DNA of 64,000 nucleotides from Candidatus Latescibacterota bacterium (GTDB lineage Bacteria > Krumholzibacteriota > Krumholzibacteriia > G020349025). Of this stretch, positions 47,558 through 54,903 are shown one piece after another. Below the pieces are notes generated by a model, which made no database searches, had not been told where the DNA came from, and saw only the letters and a program-made list of their open reading frames with translations. The first letter of the stretch is position 1; the number at the start of each line of letters is the position of its first letter. The stretch is from positions 2,463,501 to 2,527,500 of the forward strand of contig CP070763.1 in the NCBI GenBank assembly GCA_020349025.1, read 5' to 3'. Both the position numbers and the translations under genes were made by a program.

Positions 47558-48469
47558 CTACTTCAGCCGGCGGAAGAGATTGAATCCGAGGTCCTTGCGC
47601 GCCAGGTACTTGATGAGTTCGTCGATGACGGCGAGATCGAACAGACCGATACGCTGCTCCTCCTTTGCATCGAGAAGGAGTCCGCCGATATCGCGCCAAC
47701 GCAGCTCACCAAGCGTCTGGGCGGCCATGTCGACAACATCGTGATCCTGACGGTGAGGCAAGCGAGCCGTCAGCATCTCTCCGTGCCCACGGTAGAGGTC
47801 GACGAGACGCTTCGTCTCCGTGTTGAAGGTCCGAGGGTCCGTGTAGACCACCAGGCTGAGGAACTTCTTGCCCGCTTCCCGAGCCGCCCAGGTTCCTGCG
47901 TCCAGAACCCGCAACAGCTCGTCCCGGTGGGCATCGTAGCGCGTGTTCTGGCGCAGGTTGCCCTTGTACACGGCAAGAACGACGAGCATCCACGCAGGTG
48001 TTTCGATGCAAAGCGGAATCTCGACGCGATCTTCGAGCGGCAACTCGTCGCGCAGGAGCCGCGCGATCTCCTGCTTCTTCTCTGCAACGAAGCGTGCCGG
48101 GTAATGCTCGAGCGGGAGACTGGCGTTGCATGCCTGCTCGCGCAGCCATTCGTGACGCGAAGGCGGAAGATCGAGGCGGCGCCACCAGTGGAATCGCGTC
48201 GCCTCCAGCGTGCTCGAGTCGAGCAGATCGCGCACGTGCGGCGGCGCCTTGGGCTCGGCACGAGAGTGCAGGATGAAGCGCGGCAGCCACAGCCTCGGAT
48301 CGAGCTTCTGCAGCGAACGGAAGACGTTCCAGAGCAGCGCGATCTGGCTGTCCTCGCTGCGGAGCTGAGACGCACGCTCTTGAAGCAAAGCGTTCTCGAC
48401 GTCGACCGTCAGATTGTCTCGCGGATCCTCGTAGATGCGGACTTCGCCTTCCGTGCGCCGCCGCGCCAT
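47558..48469 (-). CDS. unrecognised conserved-looking cytoplasmic protein
   Basis: I do not recognise this 303-residue protein. It starts at ATG 48469 with a strong GGAGGG ribosome-binding site; an upstream 22-residue extension is unlikely. It has no signal peptide or membrane segment. The sequence is rich in charged helices, with W-W and aromatic patches (RFHWWRRLDLP, IETPAWMLVVLAVYKGNLRQNTRYD) and ends LIKYLARKDLGFNLFRRLK. Base use and codon pattern look like real coding sequence. It follows aroA by 72 bases on the same strand and precedes the propeller gene, suggesting co-transcription with aroA but not a role. A nuclease-like or helical regulatory fold are both only guesses. Confidence 0.75.
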   Translation of the reverse strand: MARRRTEGEVRIYEDPRDNLTVDVENALLQERASQLRSEDSQIALLWNVFRSLQKLDPRLWLPRFILHSRAEPKAPPHVRDLLDSSTLEATRFHWWRRLDLPPSRHEWLREQACNASLPLEHYPARFVAEKKQEIARLLRDELPLEDRVEIPLCIETPAWMLVVLAVYKGNLRQNTRYDAHRDELLRVLDAGTWAAREAGKKFLSLVVYTDPRTFNTETKRLVDLYRGHGEMLTARLPHRQDHDVVDMAAQTLGELRWRDIGGLLLDAKEEQRIGLFDLAVIDELIKYLARKDLGFNLFRRLK

Positions 48470-48541
48470 CGATCCCTCCCGACATGCCGCAGGAAGCGGT
48501 ACCGCACTCAGAAGCAACGCACATGCCTGGATCACGAGGCG

Positions 48542-49873
48542 TCAGACACGAGCCAAGCGCTCCAGATCGTCGGGAAATCGCGGGTAGGAGGTGCGGACAC
48601 AATCGACGTTGTCAATGCGGCTCTCACCCGGCGCACAGGCCGCAAGGACCGCCGCCGCCATGGCAATCCGGTGATCGCCATACGAATCGACCTGCGCAGG
48701 ATGCAGCGCCGCACACGCTTCGAGCTGCAAACCGTCACGCGACTCGTGGACGCAAGCGCCAAAAGCGCGAAGCAGCTGCGCCAGCGCCGCGATCCGGTCG
48801 CTCTCCTTGACGCGCAATTCGCCCGCATCGTGTACCTGGGCAGGCACGCCGGCGACGGCAGCCGCCGCCAGCAGTGCCGGAACCTCGTCGATGCACTGCA
48901 CCACGTCTGCGCCCGCGAGTTGGAGCGGAGCGCGGAGTGGACCGGCAACTCGAACCGCCCCGCTGGGCTCGCCGAGCTCTTGGCGCTCTGAGGTGATCTC
49001 GATTCTTGCCCCGGCGCGCCGCAGGATTTCGAGGTAGCACGCACGACCCGGGTTGAGCCCGACGCGCACGCAACGCAGCGACCCATGAGCCGAGGCGGCA
49101 CACCAGGCGACGAAGAAGGCCGCCGAAGACAAGTCCCCCGGAACCTGCACATCGAAGCCGTTCCAGCTCGTCTGCCCGCGGAGCGGGTGCAGCGTGATCG
49201 ATTCCGGAGTGCGGATGACACGCGCACCCAACGCGTGGAGCAGGCGCTCCGTGTGGTCGCGTGCGACACCTGCGGGACGAATGCGTGTGCGACCGGAAGC
49301 GCGGAGCGCCGCGAGAAGAATGGCGCTGCGCACCTGCGCACTGTCGACCTCGAGAGTGTGTTCAGCGCCGCGCAGGGGCGCCGCTGCCGGCTCGATCTGG
49401 ACGGGTGGGCGCTCCTGCGCGCCGAGGCAGGCGATCCGTGCACCCATGCGCCGCAGCGGCTCGGCCACGCGTCGCATCGGTCGGCGTCGCAACGACTCGT
49501 CACCGCTCAGGCGGGTCGGGAAGGCTTGTGCCGCCAGAGCGCCGCACAAAAGTCGCATGGTCGTGCCGGAATTGCCGCAATCGAGATCGCCCGCCGGTGG
49601 GTGCAGTCCCGCAAAACCGACGCCGGTGACGCGCCATTCTGCGCCATCTGCCTGGATCCGCACGCCCATCCGGCGCAACGCAGCTGCCGTGCAGGCGACG
49701 TCTGCGGAATTCGGCACGCCTCCCAGACGGCACTCGCCGTTCGACAGAGCCGCCATCAGGAGCACGCGGTGCGCGATCGACTTGTCCCCCGGAGGCGCCA
49801 GCGTGCCGGCGGGGCGCAGCGGTCCCACGATGCGCCACGTCCCGGCGTCGAATCGTAGCCTGCTCTCGCTCAT
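48542..49873 (-). CDS. aroA: 3-phosphoshikimate 1-carboxyvinyltransferase (EPSP synthase)
   Basis: AroA transfers the enolpyruvyl group of PEP to shikimate 3-phosphate on the way to aromatic amino acids and folate. The 443-residue protein carries APPGDKSIAHRVLLMAAL near 26, LDCGNSGTTMRLLCG near 97, RRPMRRVAEPLRRMGA near 131, LRVKESDRIAALAQLL near 353 and DSYGDHRIAMAAAVLA near 396. The DCGNSGTT loop resembles class II (glyphosate-tolerant type) enzymes rather than the class I LGNAGTA loop. ATG 49873 follows GGGGAAGC. It is divergent from the unknown 327-residue gene. No other shikimate gene is near. Confidence 0.95.
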   Translation of the reverse strand: MSESRLRFDAGTWRIVGPLRPAGTLAPPGDKSIAHRVLLMAALSNGECRLGGVPNSADVACTAAALRRMGVRIQADGAEWRVTGVGFAGLHPPAGDLDCGNSGTTMRLLCGALAAQAFPTRLSGDESLRRRPMRRVAEPLRRMGARIACLGAQERPPVQIEPAAAPLRGAEHTLEVDSAQVRSAILLAALRASGRTRIRPAGVARDHTERLLHALGARVIRTPESITLHPLRGQTSWNGFDVQVPGDLSSAAFFVAWCAASAHGSLRCVRVGLNPGRACYLEILRRAGARIEITSERQELGEPSGAVRVAGPLRAPLQLAGADVVQCIDEVPALLAAAAVAGVPAQVHDAGELRVKESDRIAALAQLLRAFGACVHESRDGLQLEACAALHPAQVDSYGDHRIAMAAAVLAACAPGESRIDNVDCVRTSYPRFPDDLERLARV

Positions 49874-49991
49874 GCTTCCCCGCGCTCCCCTCTGCGCAGC
49901 GTAGAACAGTTCCGCGTCGGGGAGAAGCGTCCAGCGTGGCTTCGACGGCACGGAGCCGGTTGCCCTCCGAATTGCCCTTCGCCCGGCACAC

Positions 49992-50007
49992 TGGAACCGC
50001 GTTTGCA
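49992..50007 (+). promoter_or_regulatory. possible sigma-54 promoter of the unknown gene at 50071
   Basis: TGGAACCGCGTTTGCA (49992-50007) has GG and GC doublets at the sigma-54 spacing and matches the consensus TGGCACG-N4-TTGCA with two substitutions. The start would fall near 50018, about 53 bases before the ATG. It lies in the 197-base divergent gap with aroA. Confidence 0.45.
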
Positions 50008-50070
50008 AGCACCCGCATCGCGGCCGCGCAAGAGTCGCACGCCACCGGATCGACGGCAATGGAGGCCCCA

Positions 50071-51054
50071 ATGCACGCGAACGAGCGCCTGGAGGAAGAG
50101 CACGAGGAGTCGCGCCTGACACGCTGGATCCCGAGCGCGATTCTCGACCTGCCTCCGCTCGAGCCGGTGTTCGCGCTGCGGACGCCGCACCGCGTTTCTT
50201 TGCAAGCCATGCCGTCGAGTCGCGATGCTCTGCGCAACATGCTGCATCGCTCCTTCGAGATTCATGTCGAGGTCGACACGGAGAACTCCCCGCTGCGTCA
50301 CGTCCCAGTCCACGACGTGCACGAGGCGCGCTTGACGCCCGACCTGCCTCTCGAGTGGCAGCACTACTACTGGATCGCCGACGGTCTTCAGGATGACCTC
50401 GCGAGCGCACCGGGAGAGCCGGCGTCGGCGCTCGAACGCGGGCGTCGGCGTCTCGCGGCATGCGAAGCGACGATGCGCACCCTGCGTCAAGGGAGCCGCT
50501 GCCAGCTGTGGCTTCTGCAGGAAGCGTGGAGTGAAAGGGAGGGGCTCGCAACGGAGATCGACACCTCGTCCCGAGCGCTCTTCACGGCACAGCAATACGT
50601 GCGCGGTCTCAGCGGCCACCTGATCGACCGCACCGGCTCACGCGCTTTCGCAGACTGGATGGCGGAGCTTCTGGGCGAAGCGGAGCGCCGTGCGCACGTC
50701 AGCCTGCCGACACTGTCCCACGTCGAGAAGGACCTGCTCGGCATGTATCTGCAGCATCGCCTCTTCGGCAATGCGCCACTTACCTCGCCGGCCGGCATGA
50801 TCGCGGGATGGCACCTGCTGCTCTCCGCCGCGATTCTGGGGGTGTGGTTCGCCGGTCTGCTCGTGGACGCGGGCTACGAGAGCGAGATCGACGAGGCGTT
50901 GATCGCCGCGCTCTGGATGCTCGATCAGGGCTTCTGGTGCGACGAGGCACTGGTCCACGACGTGCTCCGCAACCTGAACGCCAGCGAGTACACCTCGGCG
51001 GCTCTCGCCTCCGCGCTCACCTCCGCCATGCACGTCGCGCACTCGCGCACCTGA
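50071..51054 (+). CDS. unrecognised acidic-N-terminal protein
   Basis: I do not recognise this 327-residue product. It begins MHANERLEEEHEESRLTRW, preceded by GGAGG at a good distance (ATG 50071). An N-terminal acidic helix is followed by a mixed alpha/beta region, an arginine-rich helix (RGRRRLAACEATMRTLR, about 155-175), and a C-terminal alpha-helical part with one hydrophobic stretch (MIAGWHLLLSAAILGVWFAGLLV, about 235-262) and a helix-rich end containing ALWMLDQGFWCDEAL. It has no signal peptide. A possible sigma-54 promoter lies upstream. It is flanked by aroA and thrC on the other strand, so it stands alone. It could be membrane-associated by the single hydrophobic segment. Confidence 0.7.
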   Translation: MHANERLEEEHEESRLTRWIPSAILDLPPLEPVFALRTPHRVSLQAMPSSRDALRNMLHRSFEIHVEVDTENSPLRHVPVHDVHEARLTPDLPLEWQHYYWIADGLQDDLASAPGEPASALERGRRRLAACEATMRTLRQGSRCQLWLLQEAWSEREGLATEIDTSSRALFTAQQYVRGLSGHLIDRTGSRAFADWMAELLGEAERRAHVSLPTLSHVEKDLLGMYLQHRLFGNAPLTSPAGMIAGWHLLLSAAILGVWFAGLLVDAGYESEIDEALIAALWMLDQGFWCDEALVHDVLRNLNASEYTSAALASALTSAMHVAHSRT

Positions 51055-51114
51055 GTCCCCGCCTCGGAGCCACGCCAAGATCGGGCGCTGCCAGCCGCAG
51101 CCATCGCACACCCA

Positions 51115-52314
51115 TCAGAGCTCCAGGACGCGTCGCCACCCCTCCGCGTACTTGTACCAACCGCCGGTGTTGAACAGCACGATGGTCGATGCATCTCCCA
51201 AAGCCTCGATCGACTCGAGCCGGCGCAGTGCGGCCCAGGTCGCTGCGCCCTCCGGGGATGCGAAGATCCCCTCCGTGCTCGCGAGCTCGCGGCCTGCTGT
51301 CGCGATCTCCTCCTCGCTCACGGCGATCGCGTTGCCGCCGCTCTCGCGCAGCGCACGCAGCATGAGGAAGTCGCCCACGGCGACCGGCACGCGCAACCCC
51401 AGCGCAAAGGTGTGCGCGTTCTCCCACGCGGCGGCACGCTCCTCCCCGGCGTGGAACGCGCGCACGATCGGTGCACACCCTTGCGTCTGAACGCTCCACA
51501 TCCGCGGGCGCCTGCCCGCGATCCACCCGAGCTGCTCGAGCTCCTCGAAGGCCTTCCACATTCCCACCAAACCCGTCCCACCCCCGGTGGGGTAGACGAT
51601 CACGTCGGGGAGACGCCAGCCGAGCTGCTCCGCGAGCTCGTAGCCGAGTGTCTTCTTCCCCTCGAGCCGGTACGGCTCCTTGAGCGTGGAGAGATCGAAC
51701 CAACCCTGCGTCTCGCGTCCGGCAGCGACACGTTTGCCGCAATCGTGGATGAGCCCGTCGACGAGCTCCACGTCTGCAGCCAGGGCGCGGCACTCCTCGA
51801 CGAAGGCAGCCGGCGTGTCGCGCGGGACCAGAACCGTCGCACGCAAACCGGCGCGCGCCGCGTACGCTGCCAGCGCCGAGCCCGCGTTCCCCGCCGAGGG
51901 AACCGCAAGGTGCTTGAGCCCGAGCTCGAGCGCGCGCGACACCGCGGTCGCCATGCCGCGCGCCTTGAACGAGTTGGTGGGGTTGAGGCTCTCCTCCTTG
52001 AGAAGCAGCCGGCGTCCCCCCAGCTGCGCGCTGAGTCGCGGCAGCTCGAGGAGTGGAGTCATCCCCTCGCCGAGCGAGACGCAGTTCTCGGCCCGCTGCA
52101 CGGGGAGAACCTCACGATAGCGCCACATGTCGCTGCGGCGTAGGCGCAGCGCCTCGCGCGTCCAGAGCGTGCCGGCGGCGTCGAGGTCGTAGCGCACGGA
52201 GAGCGGCGCGCCACACTCGCAGAGGTTGTGCGCGGTGTCGAGCGCGAGCTCGCGCTCGCAACGCGTGCACGCGAGATCGACGGCAAAGCTGCGCCACGGC
52301 TCCGTGCTCCTCAC
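51115..52314 (-). CDS. thrC: threonine synthase (PLP-dependent)
   Basis: The 399-residue enzyme should convert O-phosphohomoserine to threonine. It has an N-terminal rubredoxin-like zinc knuckle (ACTRCERELALDTAHNLCECG), then a fold II PLP domain, with the PLP lysine in NPTNSFKARG (K117), the phosphate-binding SAGNAGSALAAYAARAGL near 140 and YPTGGGTGLVG near 241. This short-form, long N-terminal zinc type is common in actinobacteria and many others. GTG 52314 has GGAGG five bases upstream. It stands divergently from a membrane protein gene. Cysteate synthase, a paralogue, is a less likely alternative. Confidence 0.92.
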   Translation of the reverse strand: MRSTEPWRSFAVDLACTRCERELALDTAHNLCECGAPLSVRYDLDAAGTLWTREALRLRRSDMWRYREVLPVQRAENCVSLGEGMTPLLELPRLSAQLGGRRLLLKEESLNPTNSFKARGMATAVSRALELGLKHLAVPSAGNAGSALAAYAARAGLRATVLVPRDTPAAFVEECRALAADVELVDGLIHDCGKRVAAGRETQGWFDLSTLKEPYRLEGKKTLGYELAEQLGWRLPDVIVYPTGGGTGLVGMWKAFEELEQLGWIAGRRPRMWSVQTQGCAPIVRAFHAGEERAAAWENAHTFALGLRVPVAVGDFLMLRALRESGGNAIAVSEEEIATAGRELASTEGIFASPEGAATWAALRRLESIEALGDASTIVLFNTGGWYKYAEGWRRVLEL

Positions 52315-52461
52315 GATACCTCCGAGGTCGATTGCGCATTGACGCCGAGGTGCGCAGCGTACCTGGGAACGGAGCTGGCGTCGAGCCCGCTCTTCGACTT
52401 GGCAGCGTCGCGTGGCTTCAGCTACACTGCCGCACCGTTTTCGGCACCGGACTGCAAGAGA

Positions 52462-53238
52462 ATGTTCGACATCTTCTTCAGCCACGTAGGGATCGGACTG
52501 CTCGTGAGCCTCGCCTTCGTCCCGCTGCGGCGTCTCGGGGTGGGGTTCTTTCGCTTCAACGCGCTCCTTGCGCTCGCCTTCCTCCTCCTGGCGGCCGCCT
52601 TCCGCTGGCAACAACAACCTGAGCCCGCGTGGGATCTGGTCGGCTGCATTGCGATCACTGCAGCGTTCGTCGTCAGCTTGCGCTTCCGCAGCCGCGGCAT
52701 CTCGCAGCTCCTGCTCGGGCTCGCGGTCGGCACCGGTCTCGTTGCGATCGTTCGTGCCGCGCTGGGCTGGAACACGGCGGCGGGCGTGGAGATCTCGCGC
52801 GCACTTCTGGCAGCTCATTTCGTCACGGCGGCCGCCCTTCTCGGTGCGGTCTTGCTGGCGATGATCCTCGGACACTGGTACCTGGTGATTCCAGGACTCA
52901 GCTTCGTGCACCTGCGCCGCATCACGCTCCTGCTCGCGGCCGCGTTGCTCCTGCGTCTCGCGGTGGTGTCGTGGAGCATCGTCGCGGGCTGGAGCTTCTG
53001 GGAATCCGCCTGGCAGCTCGATGCAACCGGCTTTCTGCTGCAGCACGGTTTCTTCCTTGCGCTGCGTTTGCTGTTCGGGCTCGCGGGGCCTGCGATCCTG
53101 CTCCTGCTCATCTGGGAATGCGTGCGCATTCGCTCCAACACGAGCGCGACGGGCATCCTCTACGTCGCCACCGCAGTCGTCCTGATTGGCGAGATCGCGT
53201 CACACTGGTTTCTGACGAGCAGCGCCATCCTGCTGTGA
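52462..53238 (+). CDS. polytopic membrane protein of unknown function
   Basis: This 258-residue protein is nearly all hydrophobic, with about eight membrane spans, beginning MFDIFFSHVGIGLLVSLAFVPLRRL. Conserved-looking histidines occur in membrane contexts: LLAAHFVTAAALLG, MILGHWYLVIPG, LLQHGFFLALRLL and IGEIASHWF, which could bind metal or haem, but no known family is evident. The ATG at 52462 has a weak AAGAG in front. The gene ends 9 bases before a zinc-ribbon membrane protein gene, with which it probably forms an operon. Similarity to NrfD- or DMSO-reductase-type anchors or other respiratory subunits is only a possibility. Confidence 0.7.
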   Translation: MFDIFFSHVGIGLLVSLAFVPLRRLGVGFFRFNALLALAFLLLAAAFRWQQQPEPAWDLVGCIAITAAFVVSLRFRSRGISQLLLGLAVGTGLVAIVRAALGWNTAAGVEISRALLAAHFVTAAALLGAVLLAMILGHWYLVIPGLSFVHLRRITLLLAAALLLRLAVVSWSIVAGWSFWESAWQLDATGFLLQHGFFLALRLLFGLAGPAILLLLIWECVRIRSNTSATGILYVATAVVLIGEIASHWFLTSSAILL

Positions 53239-53247
53239 GGAACGTGC

Positions 53248-53724
53248 ATGAGCGGCGAGGTGAACTTCGCATGTGCGACCTGCGGCGCGGGAATGCTGCT
53301 GCCGATCGACGCCGCAGGGCGCACGGCGCGTTGCCCGCGTTGCGAGAGCGTGGCGCACCTGGCAGCGCCCACGCAAACCACGGCAGCGCTGGAACGCTGC
53401 GCCCACTGCGGCAGCCGCGCCCTCTTCGTGCAGCGTGACTTCAACCGCAAGCTGGGGTTCGCCATCGTCGTGCTCGCAGCGCTGGTCGCGGTGCCGACGT
53501 GGGGAATCTCCCTCGTCGTGGCAGCGCTCGTGGACCTGGCACTCTACCGCGCTCTGCCGCGCATCAGCGTCTGCTACGAGTGTGACGCCATCCATCGCGG
53601 CGTGGAGGTGAACCCGCAACACGGCGCCTTCGATCACGCGGTCGCCGAGGAGTTCAAAGAGGAGAAGTCGAAGCGCCAGGTCGCGATCCAGCGCTGGCTG
53701 CGCGAGAGGGGCGGCCACACCTGA
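53248..53724 (+). CDS. small zinc-ribbon membrane protein
   Basis: The 158-residue protein has two zinc-ribbon-like cysteine pairs at the N-terminus (C9/C12 and C29/C32), another pair in ERCAHCG near 50 and a final one in CYEC near 108. Two hydrophobic segments lie between 70 and 100 (FAIVVLAALVAVPTWGISLVVAALVDLAL), so the cysteine sites face the same side across a hairpin. A charged C-terminal helix follows. It starts 9 bases after the preceding membrane protein gene. Function is unknown; the layout suggests a membrane-anchored metal-bound scaffold or regulator. Confidence 0.72.
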   Translation: MSGEVNFACATCGAGMLLPIDAAGRTARCPRCESVAHLAAPTQTTAALERCAHCGSRALFVQRDFNRKLGFAIVVLAALVAVPTWGISLVVAALVDLALYRALPRISVCYECDAIHRGVEVNPQHGAFDHAVAEEFKEEKSKRQVAIQRWLRERGGHT

Positions 53725-53745
53725 GCCGCAAGCAGCCCTCGCGCC

Positions 53746-54210
53746 CTAGGAAGTGGCGTCGCGGAAGCGCTGCTCCACGTCGGGCGGGATGTACTGCACG
53801 TAGTGGGTCATCATGGCCAGGCTCTCTGCCTGCTCCTCGATCTCCACCTGCAGCAGGTCGCGCAGCGAGAGGAATCCGAGAAGCCGCTCCCCATCGACGA
53901 TCGGGAGATGACGGCAACCGCGCGCCACCATCTTGGCACCCGCCTTCTCGTAGGTGTCGGCGGGCTCGGCAACGACGAGGTCGCGTGTCATGACGTCCTG
54001 GATCGGCGTGGCGCGAGGATCGCCCCCCGGAACGACGACACGCGTCATCAGGTCGCGTTCGGAGAAGACGCCGACGAGGCGCCCCTCCTCCAGAATCGGC
54101 ACGGCACCGATGCGGTGCCTGTCCATGAACGCGGTCGCCTCGAACACGGTGGCTTGCGAGTCGACGTAAAGAAGGCCACGGCCTCGGACGATTTCTCCAA
54201 CGGTCTTCAT
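53746..54210 (-). CDS. two-CBS-domain protein
   Basis: This 154-residue protein consists almost only of two CBS domains. The first has MKTVGEIVRGRG and EATAFMDRHRIGAVPILEEGRLVGVFSERDL, the second TPIQDVMTRDLVVA and KMVARGCRHLPIVDGERLLGFLSLRDLL. CBS pairs bind adenosine nucleotides and act as energy sensors. No enzyme domain is fused, so it may bind another protein. A strong GGAGG precedes ATG 54210. It converges with the zinc-ribbon gene, leaving 21 bases between stops. Confidence 0.9.
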   Translation of the reverse strand: MKTVGEIVRGRGLLYVDSQATVFEATAFMDRHRIGAVPILEEGRLVGVFSERDLMTRVVVPGGDPRATPIQDVMTRDLVVAEPADTYEKAGAKMVARGCRHLPIVDGERLLGFLSLRDLLQVEIEEQAESLAMMTHYVQYIPPDVEQRFRDATS

Positions 54211-54333
54211 CGAAGACCTCCAGGGCGAGCGATTGGAGCCCGGGACCACGTCCCGTGACGGCATTGTACACTGTTGCGGTCGACTGAGGAGCCGGTTCTT
54301 TTCGAGTCGATTCTGCCAGCTGGAGGAGGCTGC

Positions 54334-54819
54334 GTGGAACGTAGAAAGCGCGTTGCGGTGATCGGGGCAGGGGCCGCGAGCGCCGACGATCTGGCTCGAG
54401 CGGAGCAGGTTGGGGCCGAGATCGCACGGCACGGCGCCATCTTGATCTGCGGTGGCCTGGGCGGCTGCATGGAGGCGGCGGCACGAGGTGCCCGCCGCGC
54501 CGGCGGCACGACGATTGGCCTGCTGCCCGGATACGACGCCGAGAGCGCCAACCGGGAGATCGAGATTCCTCTCCCGACAGGGCTCGGGCAGGCGCGCAAC
54601 GTGCTTGTCGTCGCCAGCGCCGATGCGGTCATCGCCATTGCGGGCGGGCCGGGCACGCTCTCGGAGATGGCGCTCGCACTCAAGCTCGGTCGTCGCGTCG
54701 TCGGACTCGGAACGTGGCAGCTCCAGGCACCCGACGGCACGCCCCCCCCGATTCTGCGCAGCGACGATCCGCGTGAAGCGGTGCGGCTGGCGCTGGGGCC
54801 GGGGCCCGCCGCAGGATGA
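54334..54819 (+). CDS. TIGR00725/LOG-like Rossmann-fold protein
   Basis: The 161-residue protein has a Rossmann-like fold of the SLOG superfamily, with RVAVIGAGAASADDLARAEQVGAEIARHG, GGLGGCMEAAARGARRAGGTTIGLLPG, and the conserved AIAGGPGTLSEMALALKLGR, which matches the GGxGTxxE motif of LOG enzymes. It is more like TIGR00725 proteins than cytokinin-activating LOG, so nucleotide-related binding is likely but its reaction is unknown. GTG 54334 has GGAGGAGG upstream. It is followed by AsmA after 84 bases. Confidence 0.85.
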   Translation: MERRKRVAVIGAGAASADDLARAEQVGAEIARHGAILICGGLGGCMEAAARGARRAGGTTIGLLPGYDAESANREIEIPLPTGLGQARNVLVVASADAVIAIAGGPGTLSEMALALKLGRRVVGLGTWQLQAPDGTPPPILRSDDPREAVRLALGPGPAAG

Positions 54820-54903
54820 TGCGAGCGCGGCGACCGCTTCAGGATGGTGAAACGGTGAGCGCGGTGCGCGACCGTGCTATGGTCTGCGGCGGGAGGATGT
54901 GTC

